64,000 nt of DNA. Source: Endocalyx cinctus (taxonomy: Eukaryota > Ascomycota > Sordariomycetes > Amphisphaeriales > Apiosporaceae). Within the stretch, counting starts at the first letter, position 1. The number at the start of each line of letters is the position of its first letter. The stretch covers positions 992,001 through 1,056,000 of the forward strand of contig BCKC01000002.1 of assembly GCA_001600455.1 (NCBI GenBank). The letters are read 5' to 3'. The notes below the pieces were generated by a model. It searched no databases and had not been told where the DNA came from. It saw only the letters and a list, made by a program, of their open reading frames with translations. This document shows, in pieces, positions 45,006 through 55,904 of this stretch. A program made the position numbers and the translations under genes.

Positions 45006-46360
45006 TTTGATGCTTAAGAGATGTGGACAAAACAATAAGTGATTATGCTACTGATATGGCGAGATTCTACGAGGTAAGCACGTCTTCCTCTTACCTATTT
45101 ATGCCTTACTATACTATTTATTTATATTTGCGTTGTCAGTGTACACTCCATTCCTTGATCAACGTTCAAAAAAAAAAAAAAAAAAAAAAAAAAACAAGGC
45201 TCAGGGGCCATTTAGAGAAGAGCCCACTTCTGTCAGATTTAAATGGTTGAATAGAGATTCGAGCTTAATCATAGACTAAGTGTATAATCCTCGCCAAAAT
45301 TAGAATCTGATCCTAAAATGGTCTTGACAGAACCCTGTACGTAAAATGCCTCCGTACACGATTCTCTATTTGTCTGATCTGATCGTGCATCATCTACAGT
45401 TCCGAATTTATCATATCTAATCCAACTCTGGCCTTTAAAGCGAGGGGTGCCATTGCAAAGACATTGGTTACACCTAACTTCAATATGCTAATTATAATTT
45501 GCTCTTTTTTTGTATGAAAAAAAAACTAAAAAAAAAAACTCAGCGTTGTCACGAGCAGGAATGCATGTCACCATAGCCATTCACTCAACTCGGGCGTAAA
45601 ATCCACTTAGCGCTCCGAGACACGCAGATTCCCGACATAAAGATTTCACCGAGTGACACTACTGCAAGTCCTGTCACGTAAGAAGTGAGATTATGATCTG
45701 CATAAAGCTGGTTCTTTGAACGAGAGCTGAAAACGCGTAGATGCGCCACAATTTTCTTAATCAATCTATAGGTACCGTACTGGACGTATTCGTACCCGCA
45801 TAAAACGGTAACCGGAAATGGAGTAATATCCGGCCTTTATGTAAGTTCGAAGTGCCTCGTCAGCCGTTGGCTTTTTCTGCATTGCGAACATACATTTGCC
45901 CTACAACTTGTAGATTTGATAACACTTGCTTTATTTACGTGTAAACGCACTGTATACTATTGTATACAATCATGTAACCCTGGAGCAATGATAAGTACTC
46001 CCCTGAATATGTGGCTCGTTAGTAAGCTTGATTACGCCGTGCGTAAGCACGTATCTAATCCTTCACTTGTAGGCTTATGCGTATAACGAACTGGGTTATC
46101 GTCAACTGATTGAAAACCCTTGCTACTTAAGTTCAGTGCATTTTATCTGGTAAATTAGGTGGTGAGTTGAGTTGTTTTCAGTGTAAGCAGTTACTCTCAT
46201 TGTCCTCACTTCGACAAGGGGTGGTCCGGCATTTAAATGTTGAGCCTCCAAATACCCCCCATGAAAATTCCGTGATCAAGCCCCCTTAACTTGTTCTATA
46301 CATTATTATTTCAAGCCTCTACCATTTTCATATATAACGAACTTTTACATAATTGATGAA
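45006..46360. promoter_or_regulatory. Divergent promoter region, prenyltransferase and PLP enzyme
   Basis: A 1.35-kb region between two divergent start codons. It contains a 27-base A run at 45168-45194 and further A-runs near 45520-45540. No gene and no TCG-N5-CGA site was found. Confidence 0.5.
45168..45194. repeat. 27-base poly(A) run
   Basis: An uninterrupted A27 tract lies 163 bp upstream of the prenyltransferase start (poly(T) on its coding strand). Long poly(dA:dT) tracts exclude nucleosomes and often mark fungal promoters. Confidence 0.75.
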
Positions 46361-47897
46361 ATGGCCTTACTGTCAAAGCGAGGTACCCAAAATGTCAGGA
46401 CTTACATTGGACACCTTCCCGTATCACTCACTGAAGTGATAGATGACAGCAACTGGATCGACCTTTCATTTGCCGAGAACTACACTATCAGAAAGGATGT
46501 TCTTGAAGTGTTTAAAGAGGCGGCTACGACACAGGTGACCGACTTGGTATGTACTTAATAAATTTAATAGACGTTTTGACTACTTCATCATATTGTCATT
46601 AGTATTGCTTCTCACACTCACTAGGATTTCAACTGGCCGCACGGGTTCTGGGGAGAAGCACGTCTTCTGGCAGGCCTCTCGTCACTTTTTAATAATTATT
46701 TCTTGCCATTTTCACCTCTCAAAAACGAGAATATAGTACTCACTACCGGTGCTGCCGGTTCGCTGGATGGACTGGCGTGGAGTCTTTGTGACCCTGGTGA
46801 AGGAGTGCTGCTCCCTTGCCCATATCATGCAGGTGAGATAGGAAGGCCTCCGCATAATTCTATGAGCTGGGATTATCTTGTATTAAAAGTATTAACCGGT
46901 TGATGACATCAGGGGCTTACGAGGTGTTCCTTAACATCCACACCGGCGTGGTCCCCGTCCCTGTTCCCGTCGGTAGTTTCGACGATATATTTGGCGGGGG
47001 CATGATTCCTACGCTAGAGCAGGGGCTAAAAAACTCACCTATTCCCATTAAGGCCGTGGTCTTGACGAATCCTCATAACCCGCTAGGACGCTGCTACAGC
47101 CGGGAAAGCCTGATTGAGATTATGCTTTTCTGTCAACGTCACGACATCCATCTTATTGCTGACGAAGTTTTTGGGCTGAGTGAACACGGATGTACTGACC
47201 TGAGAAAGCCGAGAAAATTCACGTCCGTCTTGGCCGTTGATCCTGCGGCTCATGGTGTCGATGCAAACAGAATCCATGTCATCTGGAGCATGAGTAAGGA
47301 TATTGCCGCGACTGGAGCACGATTGGTAAGTTGATATAGAAGTTATTTTTTTTTTTTTTTGAGATTTGATTTAGGCTACTTAGAGCCAGTAATTATACTA
47401 ACTGCGTCAACGATAAGGGATGCGTCGTGACACGCAACAAAGATGTCCGGGATTCTGTCGCTTTAGTGGCACATATCGGCGTCTCGAACCTGTCTATTCT
47501 GTTCGCGCGAGCATTTCTAACATCCCCTAAGCTCCACGATATCATCCAGCTCAATTCGTCACGCCTAGTAGTGGCGTACGGACGAATCAGAGCATTCTTT
47601 GAAGAAAATTCCATTGAATACCTCCCATGCGAGGTGACGACGTTTGTGCTGGCAAGGTTGGCGCCTCATAGCAAGACAAGAGATGACGAGAAGTCGGCGG
47701 TGGCTTTCTACCAGAGGCAGGGTATTCTTTTCTTCTCCGCTGCTGACTACCATATGCCCCCCGGCTTCAACGGGTGGATGCGCGTCTCTTTCGCCGTGGC
47801 GCCGGAGAGGCTCACCGTCGCCATGGATAGGCTGAAAGCCGCCTATAATATGTACATAGCCAGCGGGCAGGCGTGTTGCGATTCAATCGACCAGTAA
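46361..47897 (+). CDS. PLP-dependent aminotransferase, ACC synthase-like (fold type I)
   Basis: Four exons (46361-46546, 46625-46832, 46913-47325, 47418-47897) fit in phase and give 428 residues. The closest visible resemblance is to fungal 1-aminocyclopropane-1-carboxylate synthase-like aminotransferases. It has FAENYTIRKDVLE near the N-terminus, TGAAGSLDGLAW (PLP phosphate loop), LTNPHNPLGR, IADEVFGLSEH, the Schiff-base lysine Lys260 in SMSKDIAATGARLG, and a substrate-carboxylate arginine in MRVSF. In most relatives the DE-x-Y motif supplies a tyrosine that contacts PLP; here it is Phe. It could transaminate an aldehyde or keto intermediate or act on SAM-like or amino acid substrates; sequence alone does not decide. 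It shares its promoter with the prenyltransferase. Confidence 0.87.
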
Positions 47898-48437
47898 TAT
47901 ATTTAATCTGAGAATTTATCAGAGTGTTAGAGCGTATGAATGTGGATTGGGAGCTTGGCAATCATATATAATTTACTATACTCTGTAAATACTTCATTGA
48001 ACTAGGGCTTAAGGAACTATCAATTTCTATGAATCGAACGAGAGCTCAGCACCTTATATATAATGCTTCCTGAGGTGATAATATGTAATCACAGGATTGG
48101 TCAATCTCTTAGACCGGGTTGGTGAGGTGAGGTCAACCTTATTCCACCCCTTAATTTTATATCTCCGAAACAAGGTCCCATTTAGTTCCACTTCTCCGTC
48201 ACAATTGAGTTTAAAACACCGTGTATATGAAGATAAAATAGGGTTATACCAGTTATCAATAGACGCCTTACTACTCTATACTCCAAGTGAGCTTGAAGCC
48301 ACAGAATCCCCTGAGCTTACCCTAAGAGTTTCGAGGTATTTTGGCTTCGATCGTCCAGCTCGTATGGAAACAGAAATGAGCACCGCCTGCCCTACGCCCT
48401 CCTGTAACCGAATACTTGTGTCATTTGAGAATAACGT
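47898..48437. other. Short 3' intergenic region
   Basis: A gap of 540 bp between convergent genes. The plus-strand frame 48097-48465 (122 residues) has no recognisable domain and runs into the last exon of the transporter; I do not annotate it as a gene. Confidence 0.5.
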
Positions 48438-50469
48438 TCAGACTTTCTCTCTTTCATTAGCGTGACTGTCGTTGTTATTGTTTGTATTGTTTTGATTGAT
48501 GTTCTTAATAGCAATATCTTGCCAAGGTAATGCTGAGCTCACGATAAAAGCCAAGGCAGACGTTGCGGCGGAGAAATACTGTGCGGGAAAGAGATCAATA
48601 CAAAACGAACTTTTCATTCCGGAAGAATGGGTTATTATTTACTTACAAACATCTCCGTAATCGCCTGGTTATAGGCCTGAAGAAAACCCGGCAAATCTGC
48701 TTCTGGTATGAGGTTCTGTATGTTGGTGGCGCCCGCTTCGGTGACAAGGTTGGCGTCTACATTGGGTGCGTAACGTCTCAAAAGAATTGGTAACTGATTT
48801 CGAAAAATGGCTTGGGCGGCCGAAACGGATATCGCGAGGCCGAGCTGTAGAAATAGATTAATCGTCGCTAAAGAGACAGCCGAATCCTCTACTGGTAAGT
48901 CTTCTTGAACTGCGATTACAGGCTGTGTAAAAGGGGTTGGGGAAAAGATGTCAGTTACGTAGAACTTATTAGCGAGCATCTGTGAACTTGACTTACAACC
49001 TGAAATGCTATACCACGGCCGATATTAGTTAATATTTGATAACCAATCCATCGACCTTCTGTAGTTTTTGGAGTAAAGGTAGAGAAAAGGCCGGATCCGA
49101 TAGCCGTCAAGAGGCTTCCAAAAATGGCCCACGGTGGTATGTAGCGCATCTTACGGACCAAAGTCCCGAATGCGATTAGCGCAACCACCATCGACACCAC
49201 GGACGGCAGCAGATGCACTGCGCTTTGCCCGGGGCCGTCACCGCGTATTGCCTGGAACCAGAGCGGAAGGAAAAAGGGAATTATTTGCGAGGCACCACCT
49301 TGTAAAAACATAAGAATACTACCAACGCAAACGGAACGGCGATTTAAACAAGACGGCGGGATAAGGGCTTTATCTCCCTGTATCCGCGTCGTCCAGGCGA
49401 AAAGGGCCAAGGTGGCGAACCCTCCAATGAATAACCCAATAATTGTCGGAGAAGACCAAGGTCGCTGACTTCCACCCCATGTAATAGCTATTAATATTAA
49501 AGTCGTCGCTGCGCTGAACAGGATAAAACCGAGAGGATCAAGTTTGGAAGGTAACGACTTCAAGGCTTGTCGGAGAGGGGATTTTCTGCTATGAATTTCG
49601 GGCAGTGTTATGACGGCCGTGATGATGAAAGTCACACTACCGAGGATCAAGAGTAGCCAGAAACCTGTAATGAGGTAAAATTAATTACTATTGCTGATAT
49701 TTCTTTTTCTTGAATGGACTTGAAGTAGAACCTACACCAACGCCAGCCGATGCTCGCCGTAAGTACACCAGCGATAATAGGTCCTGTTATAGATCCTATA
49801 GATATCATCGATAACGCGGCTGCTGTTAAGAGTGGACGAATTTTCGGCTCGCAAACAGCCCCGATAATAAGAAGCGCCCCGCTGAGCAACCCGGCAGAGC
49901 CGATTCCGTTTACGACCCGACCGGCGATAAAATTGGGACTCGACTTAGACAAGGCGCAAATCAATATACCGACTTCGAAAACGGCCATGAAACTTAAATA
50001 GACTAGCTTGATGGGTAGCTCGTCATATGTCTTGCCGACTACAGGAATGAATACGCAACTATTTTCGTCGAAAAGTCCACATGTTAGTCACAGAGTTAGT
50101 TAAGGAGTGGGTTTATTAGGTTAGTCAACTTGTTTCCTAGGGATATTGTTAATAACAGAGGGAAACGTACAGGGCTAAAACATATGCCGACTCATACCAA
50201 GAAATATCATTGATAGAACCAAACTCATTAGTTAATGTCGGGATTATAGTCGATAGCATCGTAAGCTCGAGCGCTACTAGGTATATACCTAAATAAAGGC
50301 CTACTATGACTAGCCATAATTTTGGGCCATGAAGCTTATGTTGAGGGTAAGAAGATGATGTGAGGGCGGGGGTAGTCATTTCTTCTGTTCGAGTGGTGGT
50401 CGGTCTGCTGGGAGTACTCTCCTGACTTTCATTGTTCTCTGCTGCATTTATGGCTATGGAAGCTGCCAT
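48438..50469 (-). CDS. MFS transporter, DHA2 family (14 TM)
   Basis: A likely toxin or metabolite efflux pump in the plasma membrane. Five exons fit in phase: 50469-50171, 50058-49736, 49664-48997, 48922-48647 and 48578-48438, giving 568 residues. The last exon encodes the final TM helix (FSAATSALAFIVSSALPW) and would be missed if the frame were read only to 48635. Family marks are VALELTMLSTIIPTL in TM1, GRVVNGIGSAGLLSGALLII in the TM4/motif region, TGPIIAGVLTASIGWRWCFW (motif C and following), and AVQEDLP before TM13. The N-terminus (1-45) is polar and Ser/Thr-rich. It is the second DHA2 pump in the window, serving the right block. Confidence 0.88.
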
Positions 50470-52395
50470 TGCGTTGTATTTCTTGGTTCTCTTAATTAAA
50501 TATATGGATAATGCGTAAAACCAATCAGTAAGGGAGGAATAAGAGGTAAAAACTTAAAGCACAGGTTAGATTTCCATGTGGAATTCGTCAGCGGGTTATG
50601 TGTGCAGTAATTGCAGTACCCACTGCAGGCGTCAGTTTTTTATTTTTTTTTTCTTCCCCAAAGTAACGCCCGCAGAACCAACAACTAATGGCGTTCGGCG
50701 AATAGAACGTTAAAAAAACAAAAAAAGTACCAACATTGTCATCTCTAGGTTGCATCCATCCTTCTACCTCCAATGTAATAGGGGCTAAGCTTACAAAGCA
50801 CGAACGGCCCATCCTGCAAAATACTATAATTAGCCAATGAACGGTGTCGCCGGTAGTGCTGACTTGTTCTTATTTGGACAAAACAGGAGGCTCAGATGGA
50901 TGATTTTCAATAGGTCTTGCTAAGTCTAGAGACTGAGGTATAGTTTACTTCTCTTTTCTTGCGTTATAGGACTCTTATTAAAACACCGAACTAACGAAGT
51001 ACTGAGCCTTGTAAAAATAGTAGAGTAGAAGCATGTTGGACTTTTATCAGATTGAAGAATAAAGCAGCTCATTCTATTGCAAACCGTCTCAATTTTTGAT
51101 CTGACGAGATAAAGCAGTCCCTTGCATGGTTAAATGAATAACACGTGGAAGTATCTGAAAGTATGGACAGATCTATGATTTTAGGGAGCCTTTACTTCTC
51201 TAGTCTTCTTCTTTCTCTATGTCAAATAAGCCATGACTCCGATACGATTGCGACTCAGTCATAATGGTGAACAGTCGCGATGAGATCATATCGGATGAGC
51301 TGCCCATATCATCTTGGTTGGACACCACTCATGATATTCTTCTAGTCGACGTACAAACACAAGTTGATGCTAGTTGCTAATGTCCAAATACGGTGCTACC
51401 GTCAAGCTACGATGATGGTAACATGTACTTTTTCCCCCTTTTCTTTTCTTTCCTTTTTGTGCTTTAATACTTCGAACTATTCATATGGTTCCAAAATTTA
51501 AAAATAAATTAATCTATATTGTTCTTTTATTTATCTTTTTCTCTTGTTATATATAGTTTTAAGTTATCAAGAGGATTAGGACCTTGAAAATCGAGGGTAA
51601 ACTTATAGTTTACAGAACAGTCTAAGCCTCTGCATAATAGTAGTCGGTTTAAAGTTACAGGCGAAAGTTGGGGCGCTAACCGAAAGTTTTAAGCCTATTT
51701 TTAAGCCTACTATGGTAGCATTAACAGTGGCTGGTGCACTCTGCCGATGGGAAATGATTAGTGAAGATTTTAGGGGAAATGGTTGATTGAATACAGGGTA
51801 CTGCGCTAGCTGCGGTAGTGCTAGTTGATGACGCAGAGCGCCGATTAATACAGAGTGTAAAAAGATATACTTAATCCCAGAGGGGTCTCTATGTGGCTAG
51901 TTAGTTTAGCTTTATTACCAAGTTATATACCCCGATTCAGAGTGTTGTCTGTTTTGTTCCTATTCAGTTCGGTGGATATATAATGAGTATTGGTACCTAT
52001 ACTCTGTATTTGGATTTCTCCCATACAGTGCGCTGGAGATAATCAGAGCGGCGATAAGCAATTACTTCGTAAATTACAACTGTTTTGAGTTAAATACTAA
52101 CTCCGATACCGCCGATATATTGGAATCAGATCTTTTCGGTGGAATACAAAGTCACAATTTTTATAGTCAACTGAGTAGTACAGATATGTAGGATTTTGAG
52201 ATTTACTATATGCTTATTGGATGGGATGTTCCCATCTCACCAGATGAAAAATATACTAGATTATCTCGTTCTGCCATCTTCGCCTGATTTTCCAGATACC
52301 CTTAGGATCCAAAGCCACACTTCAGGTACGGAACAAAGCAAGTTAATTACATAGGTAGCTTATGACCGAAAATCTCAAGCAATGATAATTTGCTT
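50470..52395. other. Intergenic region between two transporters
   Basis: About 1.9 kb, strongly AT-rich, with several C/T-rich patches (51430-51460) but no supported gene, repeat array or RNA. It carries the promoter of the transporter at 48438-50469. Confidence 0.5.
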
Positions 52396-54425
52396 TTATG
52401 CCGTGAATTTCGAAATAGCGCGAAGTTTTGCTCCGTAGATGTATATGAGGAAGATTCCAATCTAAAGTACGACGTTAGCGCTTAACGACTCCCTTTTTCT
52501 CGCGGGCAGTTACTCACGATACCGATCACGCTAAGTCCGCCGAGTAAGCTTACTCCTTTAGCAACTCCGAGAGACGTGTACAGCGCGGGAGAGTAGAGAA
52601 GAGCGGCGAAAGCAATGGCCGAACGGACGAATGCATTACCCGCAAACAAGGACGCGGAAAACCTGGGGTACGCGAGAGCAATGTACATGTATATACACTG
52701 CAGAAGGATAAAACCGCCCGTAGTGTATAGGACGATGCCGATGACACCGACTATCCAGTGAACATCTGGCCGACTTGTCCACGCTGTTTATCGGAAACCC
52801 CGATTAGTAACGAACAACGGTCCGTGTCTAGGAAAGGGAGCGTAAACGCACCAAATATGAATAAACCTATAGTGGGACAGAATACTCCAAAAAGAGCAGG
52901 TATGAGTCGTTCTTCTGGAGGGCGTTCGCCGTTCTTTATCATGTCGGGGATCAAGTAGAACTTTTGATACGGAATGTATATTCCTGCTGCTATGATGGAC
53001 GCGACAATGATACTCACGAAAACAATGTCCGTAGTGGCGGCGGTAAATCCATAAATAGGCACATATACGAGACTGAAGACTTCGAAAAAAGAATAGTAGA
53101 TAGCATCTTCATCAAATTTTGATGTCAGCACGGTTCGACCAAGGATTTTCTTTGTTAGCCAGGTGTAGTAAACTTACACACAAGTCCCGTATAGACATTA
53201 GCGTAGAGAATAGCGGGATCTTTAATCATAATCTCGAGGGGCTTAATCAAAGCCATTAACCACAGGGATTTCCATTCTATCTTCTTCTCCTTGAATTCCG
53301 ACTCGGAATGGATGTTAAGATTTCCCGTCAGTTTACGAAGCCGCTGCGCTCTCTTCAGTAATATGTTGTCTGCCGATGTCTCGGGAAAGACGAAGAATAA
53401 AATGACAAATGTTGGGGCAGCAATCCAAAGGATCTCCCACAGACTCCAACGCCAACTGGATTATCCTTTTTAGCTTTGTTACTCACGGTGCTTTGGGATT
53501 GAGAGACTTACTTTTCAGCTTCAACGGCGAAGACAGACAGGAGTGGACCAAAGGCTGGACCGGAATATGCAGCGGCAGTCCACGAGCAAAGAATCATTGG
53601 AAGAATTAGAGGCGAATACTAGTGGTTTTCTTTGGTCATTATATATGTACCTACACATTCGGTTTATTCACCTTTCTCTCCTTCGACTTACGAGATCTGC
53701 CATAGAGGCTCCCCCGTTCGCAAGACAGGGGCTTCCGAAGAATGCTTGTAAAAATCGGAGTACCGTGAGCCCGGGGAGATTCGAGGCGAGAGCAGTCGGA
53801 ACACTCAGGACCAGAAAGAGGAAGAAGGATACAATGTATGGGATATTCCGGCCTAGCACAGGAATCTCGCTGAGAGGTGACCAGATGAGGGGGCCGATGC
53901 CATCTTTTGAGAAGTTGTCAACGTCTGCGTAGCCGGAGAGGAAAATTTACGTAAGCTATCGAGAATCCTACAAACATACAACCAAGGACATATAAGGCTA
54001 CTGGTAAGGAAGCGCCCACGATGTCGGTATTGAATTCGTCGATGATGTAAGGTTCACTGGGAACAAAGATAACGGAACCGCCGTAAACCGCAAATGTATA
54101 AAGACTATTACAGCGTCATCAGCATATACCCTAAGCATTATAATCATACTACTAACCATATAGTGAGTATCATAAGTGTCTTTTTAGTAGTCGACCAATT
54201 CTTAGGGTTGTCTTGATCATCGTCACTGTACCAGTCGACCAACACGGTGCCATCTTCAGTAACACGTGGTGTAGCTAAATCAATTCCCGGGATTGTATTG
54301 GAGGATGAGGTTGCTTTCGGGTTCTCGTTTTCGCTTTCAGGCGGTTGCTGGCTAGTTGTATATCCTGGATATAGGATGAAATTGTCTCGCTCCTCTGGGT
54401 ATAAAAAGACTCTATTTCTACTCAT
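52396..54425 (-). CDS. MFS transporter, DHA1 family (12 TM, polyamine/drug exporter type)
   Basis: A likely proton antiporter for drugs or metabolites. Eight exons fit in phase: 54425-54157, 54104-53980, 53903-53692, 53618-53512, 53455-53178, 53106-52852, 52783-52518 and 52461-52396, giving 525 residues. Signatures are DDDQDNPKNWST just before TM1 (found in FLR1/TPO-type pumps), YGIGPLIWSPLSEIPVLGRN (motif A equivalent), and FGPLLSVFAVEAENWRWSLW (motif C and end of TM5). The central loop (about 255-300) contains FPETSADNILLKRAQRLRK. The final short exon encodes FLIYIYGAKLRAISKF, the usual C-terminus of this family. Its ATG is only 53 bp from that of the divergent thioester reductase gene. Confidence 0.88.
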
Positions 54426-54478
54426 CCAACGGATAAGTCCCCCCCCCTACCCAAACACAGACTTCCCCCGAGGAAAGC
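54426..54478. promoter_or_regulatory. 53-bp bidirectional promoter gap
   Basis: Only 53 bp separate the two divergent start codons. The gap contains a run of nine C (54439-54447) and no TATA motif. Core promoters and 5' leaders must therefore overlap each other or the opposite gene's coding sequence, which implies tight co-regulation. Confidence 0.6.
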
Positions 54479-55666
54479 ATGCTGAATCTTTACAATCAGT
54501 ATACGAAAGATTTAATTATCAAAGCAAGACTCGCACATCCCAAATCATCACAAGAATTTGTCGTCCTGCTGACGGGTTCTACTGGCTCTCTCGGTTCGTA
54601 CATCCTCAACTCGCTTATCAAAGATGCCAGAATCACCAAAATATATTGCCTGAACCGTGGAAAGGACACTTCAACACGCCAGAACAAAATTCAGCTAGAA
54701 CGCGGCTTCTCGCCACTACCAGAAAAAGTCGAATGTCTGGATGCGGACTTCTCCGAATCTTATTTTGGCCTCTCCTCGCGAGATCAGTACATGCTCCTAC
54801 TCAACGAAGTTACGATCATTATCCACAATGCCTGGAAGGTCGACTTCAACCTCACGATCGCTTCATTTAGCAACCAAGTACGCACAGTCCGACGAATGAT
54901 CGATTTCTCGTCCAACTCCCGCTTCGGGGCCCAGATCCTATTCATTTCCAGCATCGGCGCCGTCGCGAACTGGCGAGCCGTCACGGGACGGGCGGACGCG
55001 GTCCCCGAAGCGATATACGAGGATTGGGCCGTACCCCAGCCGATCGGGTACGCATCGTCCAAGTTCGTGGCCGAGCGAGTCCTCGATGCGGCGGTTCGGG
55101 AAGCCGGTATCGACGCCGCCGTCTGCCGCGTAGGCCAGATCGCCGGTCCGACGGGCAAAGGGGGCATGTGGCCGAAGCAGGAATGGCTGCCGGCCCTCGT
55201 CGCGAGCTCCAAGTATCTGGGGAAGCTGCCGGCGTCGCTCGGGCGAGCGGACGTGATCGACTGGATACCAGTAGACATTTTGTCCGAGTGCATCGTCGAA
55301 CTTGCCACGCACTCCGTTGATGTTCGCCCGCGCAACGGCGCCACCATCTATCACGCGACGAACCCGCAAAAGACCACGTGGCAGAGCTTGTTGCCGGTAG
55401 TAAAGAACGGCCTCGACTCCTTAGGTAAAATTGATGTCGTGCCTCTCCGGGAATGGATAGATGCGCTGTGCGATAGTGCGAATATGACGGAGGATCTTGC
55501 GCGAAACCCGGCCGCCAAGATTATTGACTATTTCAAGTCTTTGGAGGCCGAAGACACTATCATCTTAGACACGAAGAATACGGTTATCGCGTCGCCGACT
55601 TTATCTAGCCTCGTGCCGGTGCATACCGGATGGATGGAAAACTGGATGAGGCAGTGGGCATTTTGA
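54479..55666 (+). CDS. Stand-alone thioester reductase (NRPS-like R domain)
   Basis: An intronless frame of 395 residues. It corresponds to the C-terminal R (thioester reductase, NAD-binding_4) domain of fungal A-T-R carboxylic acid reductases rather than to a classical SDR. A short linker-like N-terminus (MLNLYNQYTKDL) is followed by LLTGSTGSLGSY (NADPH loop, 31-41), IHNAWKVDFN, FISSIGAV with Ser157/158, and the catalytic YASSK (Tyr191, Lys195). No adenylation or carrier domain precedes it. Its length plus that of the A-T protein at 35757-38099 equals a complete A-T-R enzyme (758+395). The likely reaction is NADPH-dependent reductive release of a carrier-bound acyl thioester as aldehyde. The partner could be that A-T protein, though the PKS carriers are an alternative. 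Confidence 0.9.
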   Translation: MLNLYNQYTKDLIIKARLAHPKSSQEFVVLLTGSTGSLGSYILNSLIKDARITKIYCLNRGKDTSTRQNKIQLERGFSPLPEKVECLDADFSESYFGLSSRDQYMLLLNEVTIIIHNAWKVDFNLTIASFSNQVRTVRRMIDFSSNSRFGAQILFISSIGAVANWRAVTGRADAVPEAIYEDWAVPQPIGYASSKFVAERVLDAAVREAGIDAAVCRVGQIAGPTGKGGMWPKQEWLPALVASSKYLGKLPASLGRADVIDWIPVDILSECIVELATHSVDVRPRNGATIYHATNPQKTTWQSLLPVVKNGLDSLGKIDVVPLREWIDALCDSANMTEDLARNPAAKIIDYFKSLEAEDTIILDTKNTVIASPTLSSLVPVHTGWMENWMRQWAF

Positions 55667-55904
55667 CGATGCTCTCAGAACTTTTTGTACTAATTAGGCT
55701 GAGAAATGAATATAGTTAGGTAGGTAAGCACGCCGGCAGCCGTAATCATCATCTGGAAAATGGTGTAGTTTTCATTAATAATAACTATTTACATAATACG
55801 TAGACGAAATAGGTAGAATATCTTGTCGACTTTCAGATTGGTGAGGTCATGGCGCTGAAACAGATTTTCATTATTGATACTAGTTGCCCCCTTTTCGAGA
55901 GGAC

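Noticed and set aside
48097..48465. 122-residue plus-strand open frame
   Set aside because: It has no recognisable domain or codon pattern and overlaps the last exon of the minus-strand transporter.
54784..55369. Minus-strand frames of 143-187 residues opposite the reductase
   Set aside because: Arg/Ser-rich shadow frames of the real plus-strand gene.
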